Below are positions 17,984 to 26,979 of a stretch of 64,000 nt of DNA, piece after piece. How positions within the stretch are numbered: the first letter of the stretch is position 1; the number at the start of each line of letters is the position of its first letter. The translations under genes were made by a program, and so were the position numbers. Origin of the DNA: CAXBDP01 sp041689935 (GTDB lineage: Bacteria; Bacteroidota; Bacteroidia; Cytophagales; Cyclobacteriaceae); the NCBI GenBank assembly GCA_041689935.1, contig JBDNFI010000007.1:1-64000 (forward strand), given 5' to 3'. The notes under the pieces are model-generated. The model saw only the letters and a list, made by a program, of their open reading frames with translations. It made no database searches and was not told the origin of the DNA.

Positions 17984-19003
17984 CTAAACCTTCAAATGCT
18001 TGGTATTTCTCAACCCTTTAACAAAAACCTGATAACCAATTGATCCTTTATAAATCGTTGGAATATCGGAGACTTTAGTATTTTTTCTATTAAGATTTCT
18101 TTGTTCTGTAAACTGGCTTTTATTCTTAAAATAGTCTAGATGCGCCCTATACACGGCGTTGAAGTTTTCAGAACTTCTATCTGCCAGTAAGAATTTTAAA
18201 GCGGCAATTCCATCTAAAATAAGGCGGGAGGGTATGATATACCAACTTTTATTCGAAGGTAAGTTTTTGTAAAGCAATGTTAATCCATTGCGGAAATTCA
18301 GGTAGGTTTTTCTAGGATTGTTATGCGAAAGGGTTCCTCCACCTACGTGAAAAACTGTACTTTGCCCAACATAAGCAACCTTCCATCCTTCACTTTGGAT
18401 TCTCCAGCATAGGTCGATTTCTTCCATGTGAGCAAAAAACTCTTCTTCCAGCCCACCAAGTTCTTTATACACCTTGCTTCGGATAAGCATACAAGCTCCA
18501 CTCGCCCAAAATACCTCCCGAGAGTCATCGTACTGCCCTTCGTCTTTTTCGGTGTGGTGGAATAGCCGCCCTCTGCAAAATGGATAGCCAAGTGAATCAA
18601 TAAAGCCACCTCCCGCCCCTGCATACTCGAAATATTCAGGATTGCTAAAGGACAGAATTTTAGGTTGAACAGCTGCAACGTTAGGGTTTTGATTTAGATA
18701 ATCTATAAGTGTATCTATCCAGCCTTCAGTTACTTTTACGTCACTATTTAATAAGCAGAAATATTCATGCTCTAGTTGAGCCAATGCACGATTATAACCA
18801 CCAGTAAAGCCATGATTTTCAGCAAGAATAATCGTTTTTACTTGTGGGAAATGCTTGGATAAATACTCAATAGAGTCATCTGTAGAGGCATTATCAGCAA
18901 TGATTACTTCATGATCTTTACTATGTGCAAGGACCGAAGGTAAAAACTGCTCTAAATATTTTTTACCATTATAATTAAGGATAACAATTGCCGTTTGGCT
19001 CAT
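17984..19003 (-). CDS. GT2 family glycosyltransferase, rhamnosyltransferase-like
   Basis: Transfers a sugar from a nucleotide donor to a surface glycan or glycolipid. The GT-A fold is shown by TAIVILNYNG at the N-terminus, DNASTDDS (38-45), an acidic NSDV motif (86-89, DXD-like), the acceptor region FAHMEEIDLCWR near residue 205 and HVGGGTLSHNNPRK near residue 235. The latter two are typical of the WcaA/rhamnosyltransferase-like GT2 group. At 339 aa it is of normal length with a basic C-terminus. It sits 0 nt downstream of the YbaB/EbfC stop, so the two are probably co-transcribed. Donor and acceptor cannot be deduced. Confidence 0.87.
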   Translation of the reverse strand: MSQTAIVILNYNGKKYLEQFLPSVLAHSKDHEVIIADNASTDDSIEYLSKHFPQVKTIILAENHGFTGGYNRALAQLEHEYFCLLNSDVKVTEGWIDTLIDYLNQNPNVAAVQPKILSFSNPEYFEYAGAGGGFIDSLGYPFCRGRLFHHTEKDEGQYDDSREVFWASGACMLIRSKVYKELGGLEEEFFAHMEEIDLCWRIQSEGWKVAYVGQSTVFHVGGGTLSHNNPRKTYLNFRNGLTLLYKNLPSNKSWYIIPSRLILDGIAALKFLLADRSSENFNAVYRAHLDYFKNKSQFTEQRNLNRKNTKVSDIPTIYKGSIGYQVFVKGLRNTKHLKV

Positions 19004-19336
19004 TTACAGCATACTGCTTAAGTCCAAGCCTGAAATATTTGGCAACATGCCTTCGGTGGCTTTTTTCATTTCCTCCTTGCCAATTATTTCAGCTTCTTGA
19101 AGAGCCTTATTGGTTGCTGCCACAATGAGATCTTGTAGCATTTCAGGGTCATTTGGATCAATTAGGCTTTTATCTATTTCCAATTTCACCAATTGTTTTT
19201 TTCCATTTGCAGTAGCCTTCACCATTCCTGCACCAGATTCAGCAGATACTTGTATAAATTCTAATTGCTTTTGGGCTTCCTTCATTCGCTCTTGTACTTC
19301 CTTGAGCTTGCCCATCATTTTCATCATATCAAACAT
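19004..19336 (-). CDS. YbaB/EbfC nucleoid-associated protein
   Basis: A small DNA-binding protein of the YbaB/EbfC family, usually a dimer that binds DNA and is often co-regulated with recombination genes. The start at 19336 (MFDMMKMMGKLKEVQ) is chosen because family members begin with this Met-rich helix; an upstream ATG at 19390 would add 18 atypical residues. Features are a long N-terminal helix, the beta region MVKATANGKKQLVKLEID, and the C-terminal helix with LQDLIVAATNKAL. At 110 aa it is of standard length. It abuts the glycosyltransferase stop-to-start. recR and dnaX, frequent neighbours of this family, are absent. Confidence 0.9.
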   Translation of the reverse strand: MFDMMKMMGKLKEVQERMKEAQKQLEFIQVSAESGAGMVKATANGKKQLVKLEIDKSLIDPNDPEMLQDLIVAATNKALQEAEIIGKEEMKKATEGMLPNISGLDLSSML

Positions 19337-19406
19337 AATAGTAGTCTTTAAAAGGGTAAAATTGAGGCTTAATTCTAATAAAGCCAACAAATAATAAGGA
19401 TTAGGT

Positions 19407-22055
19407 TTATTTTATTAGTAAGACGGTACCTGATTGACTGAATCTCCTCCCACCGAGATCAATCATGCTCACTTTGTAGACATAAGATCCTTGCTGCACT
19501 ACTTGTCCATTATAAGTGCCATCCCATCCTTCATTTATATTTTGAGTTTCGAAAAGTAATTCACCCCATCTATTGAAAAGCTGGATGTTAAACTTTCCGA
19601 AAAATTCACCAACAGGCTTAAATTCATGGTTAGGAGGGGTACTGCTAGGCGCAAAGGCATTTGGAAAAGCAAGGTTGATTCCTGTGTTAAAGCAGATGGG
19701 TGTTCCTATTTCAGATTCAAGAAGGCAATTGTCTTTGTAGGTGATGTAGTAGCATACTTGAGAAGCTTTTGTTTCCATATTTCGCTCAGTATAGCTATTA
19801 GTTTGCGCGCTATCAAGTAGCCTTCTTTTACCAGATTCTTCTTTGTAAATATAATACCATACGGGATTTTCGAATGGGACTTCCCATGATAGAGAAACTC
19901 CTTCTACGCTCGCTAAAATATTTTTTCCGTTTACTGAATCTTTGGGAATTAGTGCCCTTGTGGTATGATCTATTACAATAGATTTACTTATTTGTCCAAG
20001 CGCATTTACTTGTGCCACACTGTAGGCGTTTTTAATATTGCAAAGTACATCCGTATCTAAATATGCGTCATCTACAAAGTCACCTTCAGTTAAGAGTTGA
20101 CCATCCCTTATAATTTGTAATCGTGTATTTAGTGGTGAGGAAGCCCTCCATTTTAGTCTATTCTGCTTGTGCTCACCAGCTACATTTAATTGAATAGAGC
20201 AGATTGGTTCAGAATATGCTGGGCTATTTCCGCATTCATCTAGGGTCACTATTCTAAAGCAGTAATAATTAGTGTTCACATTTAACTTGGCAGTTCTCAC
20301 TACCAAATTTGAAAAAGCCGCTTCAATCGGTACGAAGTTATTATTGCCGTTTGGCGCCATTTCCAGCCTATATCTAAAAGAGTCAGAGCCTTCCGCTCTT
20401 AAAGTGATCGTTTGGTCAGAATTTACCTCCAACTGACGAATATCTACGACGGGAGGCCTATCAAAAACATCAACAGTTCTTGTGGTGCTTTGACAGCTTG
20501 TCGAATTACCATTTTTGATATAACCTTGCGCTGTAATAGAGTATTCCCCAGACCGAGCGTAGCTATATTCTATATTTTCGTTTATACTATAAACTATCTT
20601 CCCTCTGCCATCACCAAAGTCTATTTGTATGTCTCTATATGATAGGGAGCTTCTGTTTTTAATTCTCACTTTTATCCTGTTATTTGAGCAACTGACTAAT
20701 TCAATTTCCGGCGCAAAATTTCTATGGACTCGAACATTCATAAATGCTGTTTTCTCTTCATTATTTGACTGAATGATCTGGGTGACTCTATAATTTCCAG
20801 GTTGAGTGAAGGTGTAATTAATTTGACTCCCAACACTGGGTGCTGGGTCATTTAATATTCCTGACCTGCCTTGTATTTGGTATTGTACTACGTCCGTATC
20901 TACCAAATTAGTAATTGTAATGGTGTGGGGAGAACATCCTTCTACAAAATCAATTTGAAATCGGCTTTCTACATCCTCACTTCTCAGTTCAATTTTTTCA
21001 TAGGTTAGATGAACCGAATTACGGTGTAAAGTAAGGAAAGTCAAACTAGAATTTGTTACTACACAATCGTATCTTCCTTTATCACCTTCTATCGGATTAT
21101 TGATAACTAGTTCGCTCGTGTTTGCTCCACTAATTCTCCCGCCGTTTTTGAGTTCTACAGCGTCTTTATACCATTGATACTTATCATTTTCTCCATTTGC
21201 ATTTGCATTTATATAAATAGGAAGCTGCTTTTCCACTTCTTCGTAAATATTCCGGTACTCTAGTTGGTGAATAAATGCTTGCGGTGCATACCGGGTACCC
21301 GCTGTATTATTAGGAAATAAGTTTGTGTAAGGTTCTAAATGCCCAAAATATAGATTGCAATTAGCCACACGAAGTTCTTTGAGTTCAGAAGCACCTATTA
21401 AAAAGGGGAGGTTATTTATGCCATTATTATTTTCAATATTTAGATATTCTAGTTTTGTGAGATTATTAAAATTGGACGGGATTGATCCATACAATCCATT
21501 GGAGCTTAGGTTCAAAAATTTAAGCTTGGTAAGAGTACCTAGCGCTTGAGGTACTTCAGCACTCATTCTATTTGAACTAATATCGAAGTATTCTAAATTA
21601 CTGAAATTACTTAAGTTTGAAGGAAAATTACTTACTCCACTATTCTTCGATAGATCTAAGGTTTGGAGCTTTCTTAGATTTCCAAAACTACTTGGAAAAT
21701 CACCAAAAATGCCGTTATTACTAAGATCTAATACGCGGAGTTCATCAAGTAAACCTATTTCATCTGGTATTTGACCTATTAACCCTATACCTTCCAATCT
21801 CAATCCAACTACTCTATTGATGTTTTTATCAAATTCGACATAATTCCAATTAGAAATATGCCCTTGCATCCAACTTTGGGCTCTCAACCAATCAGCACCA
21901 CCCATTCTATCGAAAAGTGCTTCTAGCGCCCTTCGATCTCTTTGCTCACCTGTAGCTTGAGAAATTAAATCGGTAGAAAATAAAAGACTGAAAATACTAA
22001 TAAGTAAGATAATCCTTTTAGATAGGCTAGTTATTTGGGCAAAGCTTTTACACAT
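19407..22055 (-). CDS. T9SS-exported LRR/Ig/PKD protein with gliding-type sorting domain
   Basis: An 882-aa exported surface protein. It has a signal peptide (about 1-32), leucine-rich repeats (about 35-225, LDLSNNGIFGD-type), an Ig-like domain (about 260-350), a PKD-like region (about 430-515, IDFGDGRG) and a fibronectin-like stretch. The C-terminus is a CHU_C / T9SS type B domain (from about 800, NAFAPSSTPPNHEFKP, then FNRWGELLFE, WDGTYNG and YVYKV). Type B cargo are secreted by the gliding/T9SS machinery and attach to the surface. It shares the LRR opening (RRALEALFDRMGGADW) with the split protein at 11827-17817 but carries a different sorting signal. Confidence 0.88.
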   Translation of the reverse strand: MCKSFAQITSLSKRIILLISIFSLLFSTDLISQATGEQRDRRALEALFDRMGGADWLRAQSWMQGHISNWNYVEFDKNINRVVGLRLEGIGLIGQIPDEIGLLDELRVLDLSNNGIFGDFPSSFGNLRKLQTLDLSKNSGVSNFPSNLSNFSNLEYFDISSNRMSAEVPQALGTLTKLKFLNLSSNGLYGSIPSNFNNLTKLEYLNIENNNGINNLPFLIGASELKELRVANCNLYFGHLEPYTNLFPNNTAGTRYAPQAFIHQLEYRNIYEEVEKQLPIYINANANGENDKYQWYKDAVELKNGGRISGANTSELVINNPIEGDKGRYDCVVTNSSLTFLTLHRNSVHLTYEKIELRSEDVESRFQIDFVEGCSPHTITITNLVDTDVVQYQIQGRSGILNDPAPSVGSQINYTFTQPGNYRVTQIIQSNNEEKTAFMNVRVHRNFAPEIELVSCSNNRIKVRIKNRSSLSYRDIQIDFGDGRGKIVYSINENIEYSYARSGEYSITAQGYIKNGNSTSCQSTTRTVDVFDRPPVVDIRQLEVNSDQTITLRAEGSDSFRYRLEMAPNGNNNFVPIEAAFSNLVVRTAKLNVNTNYYCFRIVTLDECGNSPAYSEPICSIQLNVAGEHKQNRLKWRASSPLNTRLQIIRDGQLLTEGDFVDDAYLDTDVLCNIKNAYSVAQVNALGQISKSIVIDHTTRALIPKDSVNGKNILASVEGVSLSWEVPFENPVWYYIYKEESGKRRLLDSAQTNSYTERNMETKASQVCYYITYKDNCLLESEIGTPICFNTGINLAFPNAFAPSSTPPNHEFKPVGEFFGKFNIQLFNRWGELLFETQNINEGWDGTYNGQVVQQGSYVYKVSMIDLGGRRFSQSGTVLLIK

Positions 22056-22067
22056 TGTTGACCGAAT

Positions 22068-23546
22068 CTATTTTAAAAATTTTTTAGTTTCAATTATATC
22101 CTCAAATATAGGCCGATCCACCAATAAAAAAGGCACTACTTTCCTATAACTCTGAATTATATGCTCTAGTTCTAACGAAGTTCGTAAAGGCTTCCTAAAT
22201 TCCAACGCTTGGCAGGCTGTCATCCATTCTATAGATAGTATTGTGAGCAAATTATCCACCACTTTATGAAGCTTAGTAGCAGCATTAGCGCCCATACTCA
22301 CATGGTCTTCTTGTCCGTTTGAGGAGACAATCGAATCTACTGATGCAGGGGTGCAAAGTTGCTTGTTTTGACTTACTATGGAAGCGGCGGTGTATTGTGG
22401 AATCATTAAACCAGAATGTAATCCAGGTTTAGCCACCAAATATGGCGGGAGGTTTCTTAGCCCTGAAATTAATTGATAGGTTCGACGCTCCGAAATACTT
22501 CCCAACTCAGCCAAAGCAATCGCAAGAAAATCCATTGTTAAAGCCAAAGGTTGCCCATGAAAATTACCTCCCGAAATAATTAAATCTTCATCTGGAAAAA
22601 TATTAGGATTGTCCGTAACTCCATTTAATTCTGTTTCCATAATCTGCTCAGCATACTGAATAGCATCCCAGCTCGCGCCATGTACCTGAGGAATACATCG
22701 GAAAGAATACGGATCTTGTACATGTTTTTTGGTTTGGGTAAGTATTTCACTTCCATCAAGCCAATATAATACTTCCTTGGCGCAGGTGATTTGCCCTTTG
22801 TGCGGACGGATTTTTTGTAACAAATAATGAAAAGGCTCAGATCTGCCATCGAAAGCATCAAGTGATGCCGCTCCAATCATATTTGTTAGACCAAGGTATT
22901 TTTTGGCCTTACTTACCGCCCAAAGCCCGTAAGCTAGCATAAACTGAGTCCCATTAAGGAGAGCTAAGCCTTCCTTGGCTTTGAGCGTAATGGGTTCAAT
23001 AGCAAGTCGACTATGAAGCAGAGTGCTCTTTATCTTTTTATTTTTAAAATACACTTCGCCTTCACCGATTAGCGCTAAACTAAGATGAGCCAAAGGAGCC
23101 AAATCGCCCGATGCACCAAGAGAACCTTGTTCATAAATAATAGGCGTAATCCCTTGATTATAGAAATAAACAAGCCGTTCTACCACTTCAATTCTTACAC
23201 CTGAGTGTCCAAAAGCTAAACTTTTAATTTTTAAAAGAATGATAAGCCTTACGATTTCTGTTGGAATCTCCGCACCTGTTCCGCAAGCATGTGATCGCAC
23301 TAAGTTTTGTTGGAGGCTTTCCAATTCTGATTTGCTTATGCGCTTATCGTATAAAGATCCAAAACCTGTATTGATGCCATAAATGAGATCATTTGTATTG
23401 GCAAGCTTGGCTTCTAAATAATCTCTGCATTTTGTAATGGCTTGTATGCTATCTTCTGCTAATGCCACAGGACACTTGGCTCTAAAAGCATTGAAAAGCT
23501 CCTCTGCCGAGATATTATTGGTAGATATATAAAATGTTTTATCCAA
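22068..23546 (-). CDS. hutH: histidine ammonia-lyase
   Basis: Deaminates L-histidine to urocanate, the first step of histidine catabolism, using the self-formed MIO prosthetic group. The MIO triad Ala145-Ser146-Gly147 is in GSLGASGDLAPLAH. Other family motifs are YGINTGFG (56-63), RSHACGTG (84-91) and the C-terminal QEDHVSMG. The region SGLRNLPPYLV...SVDSI matches HutH better than flexirubin-type tyrosine ammonia-lyases, although TAL activity cannot be excluded. At 492 aa it is of standard length. The start is a TTG at 23546, overlapping the end of hisS by 8 nt, so translation is probably coupled. No other hut genes are present in the window. Confidence 0.87.
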   Translation of the reverse strand: MDKTFYISTNNISAEELFNAFRAKCPVALAEDSIQAITKCRDYLEAKLANTNDLIYGINTGFGSLYDKRISKSELESLQQNLVRSHACGTGAEIPTEIVRLIILLKIKSLAFGHSGVRIEVVERLVYFYNQGITPIIYEQGSLGASGDLAPLAHLSLALIGEGEVYFKNKKIKSTLLHSRLAIEPITLKAKEGLALLNGTQFMLAYGLWAVSKAKKYLGLTNMIGAASLDAFDGRSEPFHYLLQKIRPHKGQITCAKEVLYWLDGSEILTQTKKHVQDPYSFRCIPQVHGASWDAIQYAEQIMETELNGVTDNPNIFPDEDLIISGGNFHGQPLALTMDFLAIALAELGSISERRTYQLISGLRNLPPYLVAKPGLHSGLMIPQYTAASIVSQNKQLCTPASVDSIVSSNGQEDHVSMGANAATKLHKVVDNLLTILSIEWMTACQALEFRKPLRTSLELEHIIQSYRKVVPFLLVDRPIFEDIIETKKFLK

Positions 23547-24900
23547 GCTTAGTAATGAGTTGAGCTAATGTAAGTAATTCTTGAATTCCAGTATTGAGGT
23601 CTTTTAAGCCAAAAACTCCTTTTTGTAATTCTTCCACTCCTGATATCAAAAGGTACGGAATTGTTTTCTTCTCAGCATACATAAATTGCTTTTTCAATTT
23701 GCCTCCATCAGGATAAATTTCTGCCGCAATTCCTGCATCTCGTAAAGCTTTCAATATTCCCAATGAACCATTGAGTGATTCATCGCCAAAGTTGGCTAAA
23801 AGCACTTTAGTAGGAGTTAAGCCTTCGGACGGGAAAAGATTTAGTTCTTCTAGCACATCGTAAATTCTATCTACACCAAAGGATATCCCAACGCCAGACA
23901 TATCTGCCAGTCCGAAAATTCCTGTGAGGTTGTCGTATCTACCTCCCGCTGTTATGGTGCCCATCTTTACAGAAGTAGGCTTTACTTCGAATATTGCACC
24001 TGTATAATAGCTCAATCCTCTCGCTAGTCGAGGATCAAATTCTATTTTGGCTCCATCGTCACCAAAGGCCTCCAGTAGCGAAATAATTTCTTCTACCTCC
24101 CGCAATCCCTTTTTCCCTTCTTCACTATTGGCAAAAAGTGTATGAAGTTGCTCTATCAACTCCTTATCATTTCCTTTTAATTCTAGAAATTCTCTCGTCT
24201 TGTCTAACGTCGCCTGATCAAAACCTTTTCCGCTCAATTCTTCGAGCACTTTATCCGTACCGATTTTGTCGAGCTTATCAATTGCCACGCATAAATCAGT
24301 GAATTTGTCATTCGCATTTAACATTCCAGCCAATCCTTCCAGCACTTTTCGGCTGCTGAAAGTGATCACATAATCTTCCAACCCAAGGAGTTTATATGCC
24401 TCCTTAATCATCAAAATAATTTCAGATTCGCAAATGATCGAGTCTGTGCCGATGATATCTGCATCACATTGGTAAAATTCCCGATATCGACCTTTCTGAG
24501 GCCGGTCAGCTCGCCATACAGGCTGGATCTGAAAGCGCTTGAATGGGAAATGGATATCATTGCGGTTCATCACGACGAATCTAGCAAAAGGCACGGTAAG
24601 GTCATATCGCAAGCCCTTTTCGGTAATCTTAGGTAGAAGTCCTTTAGCACCTTCTGCCATATCAGATGCGTCGGTTTTGGACATGAAATCACCCGAATTT
24701 AAGATTCTAAATAATAGCTGATCACCCTCGTCGCCATATTTGCCCGTAAGCACAGATAGATTTTCCATAGCGGGCGTTTCTAATGGCATAAAGCCGAACT
24801 TACGGAATACTGATTTTATATTGTCAAGAATGAAATTCCTTCGAGCCATTTGCTCTGGACCGAAATCTCTGGTTCCTTTGGGAAGCGTTGGTTTTTGCAT
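23539..24900 (-). CDS. hisS: histidyl-tRNA synthetase
   Basis: Charges tRNA-His with histidine in the cytosol. A class II synthetase of 453 aa, beginning with the conserved PKGTRDFGPEQ. Motif 2 appears in the FYQCDADIIGTD stretch, the histidine-A loop as LARGLSYYTGAIFEV near residue 312, and motif 3 as GVGISFGVDRIYDVL. A C-terminal anticodon-binding domain follows from about residue 350. The 3' end overlaps hutH by 8 nt, joining a histidine-using and a histidine-degrading enzyme in one transcription unit. Confidence 0.96.
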   Translation of the reverse strand: MQKPTLPKGTRDFGPEQMARRNFILDNIKSVFRKFGFMPLETPAMENLSVLTGKYGDEGDQLLFRILNSGDFMSKTDASDMAEGAKGLLPKITEKGLRYDLTVPFARFVVMNRNDIHFPFKRFQIQPVWRADRPQKGRYREFYQCDADIIGTDSIICESEIILMIKEAYKLLGLEDYVITFSSRKVLEGLAGMLNANDKFTDLCVAIDKLDKIGTDKVLEELSGKGFDQATLDKTREFLELKGNDKELIEQLHTLFANSEEGKKGLREVEEIISLLEAFGDDGAKIEFDPRLARGLSYYTGAIFEVKPTSVKMGTITAGGRYDNLTGIFGLADMSGVGISFGVDRIYDVLEELNLFPSEGLTPTKVLLANFGDESLNGSLGILKALRDAGIAAEIYPDGGKLKKQFMYAEKKTIPYLLISGVEELQKGVFGLKDLNTGIQELLTLAQLITKLG

Positions 24901-24988
24901 TGCCTAAATATCCTAAATTTTAAGCAAAACTAAGGTTTTTCCAGCTTTGTAGGCAATGTCAATTTTCAATAGATTAATTTTGAGATGC

Positions 24989-25020
24989 TTTGGGATTTGA
25001 ATTCATTTTATTTACCTTTG
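24989..25020 (+). promoter_or_regulatory. consensus Bacteroidota promoter for the 51-aa gene
   Basis: TTTG (24989-24992), a 20-bp spacer, then TACCTTTG (25013-25020) match the Bacteroidota -33/-7 consensus TTTG-N19-21-TAnnTTTG exactly. The ATG follows at 25059, giving a leader of about 30 nt. Confidence 0.65.
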
Positions 25021-25058
25021 TAATCATTTTTCGGGTTAACGCATAAAAGAATAGAACA

Positions 25059-25214
25059 ATGGCAATTACAAGGTTGAAAAGGAAAGCTAGAAAGAACATA
25101 GCTAGACAAAAGAACAAGTTAAGAATAATCAAGCAATTGAACTTTAAGCCTTCTTTGAAGAACGTTGATATAGAAGAGTTAAAAGCTTCTTTCCCAGCGA
25201 AAAAAGAAGCTTAA
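25059..25214 (+). CDS. 51-aa highly basic small protein
   Basis: A short gene flanked by a consensus promoter (24989-25020) and a perfect terminator (25246-25269), which makes it real despite its size. The product begins MAITRLKRKARKN and has about 16 Lys/Arg among its first 30 residues. A short hydrophobic or aromatic middle (IIKQLNFKPSLKNV) and an acidic patch DIEEL follow. No Cys, no membrane segment and no signal peptide. The composition resembles small ribosomal or RNA-binding proteins, and the gene stands alone between hisS (minus) and a nitroreductase (minus). I do not recognise a named family; RNA or ribosome binding is inferred from composition alone. Confidence 0.75.
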   Translation: MAITRLKRKARKNIARQKNKLRIIKQLNFKPSLKNVDIEELKASFPAKKEA

Positions 25215-25245
25215 GGCTTAATTAAAATATTCGAATTTCTAGAAG

Positions 25246-25269
25246 AGCAGGTGTTTCACCTGCTTTTTT
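25246..25269 (+). terminator. rho-independent terminator of the 51-aa gene
   Basis: Perfect 8-bp stem agcaggtg / cacctgct with a TTT loop followed by five more T, 31 bp after the stop at 25214. Confidence 0.85.
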
Positions 25270-25451
25270 GCTTTCTACATACAGCGAAGCGATTTATTCA
25301 AAGTTTGCCGAGAAGGTCAAGTTTTTGGGAAAACCCTCATTTCCAAATCAAAGTTTGTTTAGCGAAGTACGAATCAATTAGAATTCCGCCTTTTCTGATT
25401 CACAATTTGCATAAGGACTGCTTATTTAATGAGTTATTTCTGAAAACGAAA

Positions 25452-26030
25452 TTATAGAGTATTAACTGCTATTTCCGCAAACTCATTTATAGACTTTCTA
25501 CTCCTAGGAGCCATTTCACGACTTTTGAACGGCTCCTCTAATTCATCGGCATTGCCCATATAGCCCAATACGATAAAGCAAATGGGTTCTTCATTTTCCG
25601 CCAACTGGAATTGGGTTCGGGTTTTATCAGGATTGAAACCACCAATAAAGTGACTAAAAATGCCCATCGAAACTCCTTGGGTAACCAAATTTGCATTGGC
25701 CATGCCCACATCATGCATAAACGTTTTGTTCTCTGCTCCATTGGCAAATGTGCTAGACCCAATGCTTAGGATAATCACAGCGGCTTTGTCTGTCCATAGC
25801 TGATTGCCAGGCACCATGCATTCCCACATTTGCTGAAATACAGGAGTACCTTTCTGTGCTGCCACATATCGCCAAGGCTGCGCATTCATGGCACTTGGAG
25901 CCCAAGAAGCCGCTTCAAGCATGGTTTTAATATCCTCAAATGCTATAGTATCATTCGCAAAGGCTCTTGGACTCCAGCGTCCTTTGAGTAGTCCGTGTAC
26001 AGGAGTTTCTGTAATAGCTTCTTTTATCAT
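25452..26030 (-). CDS. nitroreductase-family FMN oxidoreductase
   Basis: FMN-dependent NAD(P)H oxidoreductase of the nitroreductase superfamily. The 192-aa length, the N-terminal phosphate-binding segment GRWSPRAF (about 17-24), ASWAPSAMNAQPWR (about 41-54) and the C-terminal PRSRKSINEFAEI are typical; the last places the basic residues that contact FMN. Physiological substrate unknown. It starts one base after the pirin gene stop at 26032, so the two are probably co-transcribed with pirin upstream, as in other stress-linked quinone/nitro reductase operons. Confidence 0.9.
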   Translation of the reverse strand: MIKEAITETPVHGLLKGRWSPRAFANDTIAFEDIKTMLEAASWAPSAMNAQPWRYVAAQKGTPVFQQMWECMVPGNQLWTDKAAVIILSIGSSTFANGAENKTFMHDVGMANANLVTQGVSMGIFSHFIGGFNPDKTRTQFQLAENEEPICFIVLGYMGNADELEEPFKSREMAPRSRKSINEFAEIAVNTL

Positions 26031-26031
26031 A

Positions 26032-26757
26032 TTATGCTGTAATTTCCATTGGGACTTCCATTAGTAAGACTTTTGCATCATCGCTTAGTGACGTGAATTG
26101 CGCTTGATTTGTATCCCATATTCCATATCCATCTCTTTTGTCTAATGGTTGCCCATCCACTTCTACGCTTCCTTCAAGCACAAATACATACAACCCATTT
26201 TCTGGTGCCTTGAACCGATAGTCTTTTACTTGCCCTTTCTCCAACTCCGCTAAGTGGAACCAAGCATTTTGATGTATCCAAACTCCTTCGTCATCTGCAT
26301 TTGGAGAGAGGATTTGCAGAAACTCGTTCTTCATTTTTGCTTGCTCAAGCGTCAATTGATCGTAGCGAGGTTGTACATTTTTGCGATTGGGAAACACCCA
26401 TATTTGCAAGAATTTCACTTCCTGATTTTTATTCCTATTCACCTCACTATGCGAAATGCCCGTACCGGCACTAAGTACTTGAATATCGCCTTGCTTAATC
26501 ACCTGCACATTGCCCATGCTGTCTTTGTGCTGCAAATCACCTTTCAACGGAATGCTAATAATTTCCATATTGTTGTGCGGGTGCGTGCCAAAACCCATTC
26601 CTGGATCTACGGTGTCATCATTTAATACTCGCAGCACGCCAAAGTTCATTTTGCTTTGATCGTGATAATGAGCAAAACTGAACGAATGATATGAATTGAG
26701 CCAGCCATGATTGGCATGACCACGGCTATTTGCTTTATGTAATACTGTTTTTGCCAT
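26032..26757 (-). CDS. pirin-family cupin protein
   Basis: A bicupin of the pirin (YhhW-like) family, an iron-binding protein that often acts as a quercetin 2,3-dioxygenase-like enzyme or redox sensor. The start at 26757 (MAKTVLHKANSRGHAN) is chosen because family members begin this way; the longer frame to 26844 adds 29 atypical residues. The metal site is visible as HPH (in GFGTHPHNNMEI) and HSE (in GTGISHSEVN), the 3-His/1-Glu set. At 241 aa it is of normal length. Directly upstream of the nitroreductase. Confidence 0.9.
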   Translation of the reverse strand: MAKTVLHKANSRGHANHGWLNSYHSFSFAHYHDQSKMNFGVLRVLNDDTVDPGMGFGTHPHNNMEIISIPLKGDLQHKDSMGNVQVIKQGDIQVLSAGTGISHSEVNRNKNQEVKFLQIWVFPNRKNVQPRYDQLTLEQAKMKNEFLQILSPNADDEGVWIHQNAWFHLAELEKGQVKDYRFKAPENGLYVFVLEGSVEVDGQPLDKRDGYGIWDTNQAQFTSLSDDAKVLLMEVPMEITA

Positions 26758-26857
26758 GATTTTGATATTTAGAAAGCTAAACGATGTATATACATTAAAA
26801 GTTTTGACATCTAATAAATTGGCCAAAACTGATCTGCAATTCAATGGAAGGAAATCG

Positions 26858-26865
26858 GCGGGAGG
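26858..26865 (+). repeat. intergenic copy of the GCGGGAGG octamer
   Basis: The second copy outside any supported gene, in the 220-bp spacer between the pirin and DUF962 genes. It occurs in the preferred extended form GGCGGGAGGTT. Confidence 0.7.
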
Positions 26866-26979
26866 TTAGAAAGGAACCGTTTCTCAAGTGAGAATTTGAA
26901 GCTTCCCAAAAAAGAAAACCCTTAGAATGTTGAAAATCTAAAGGTCTAATCGTTCAATGTCGATGTGATTGGTGTTCGC

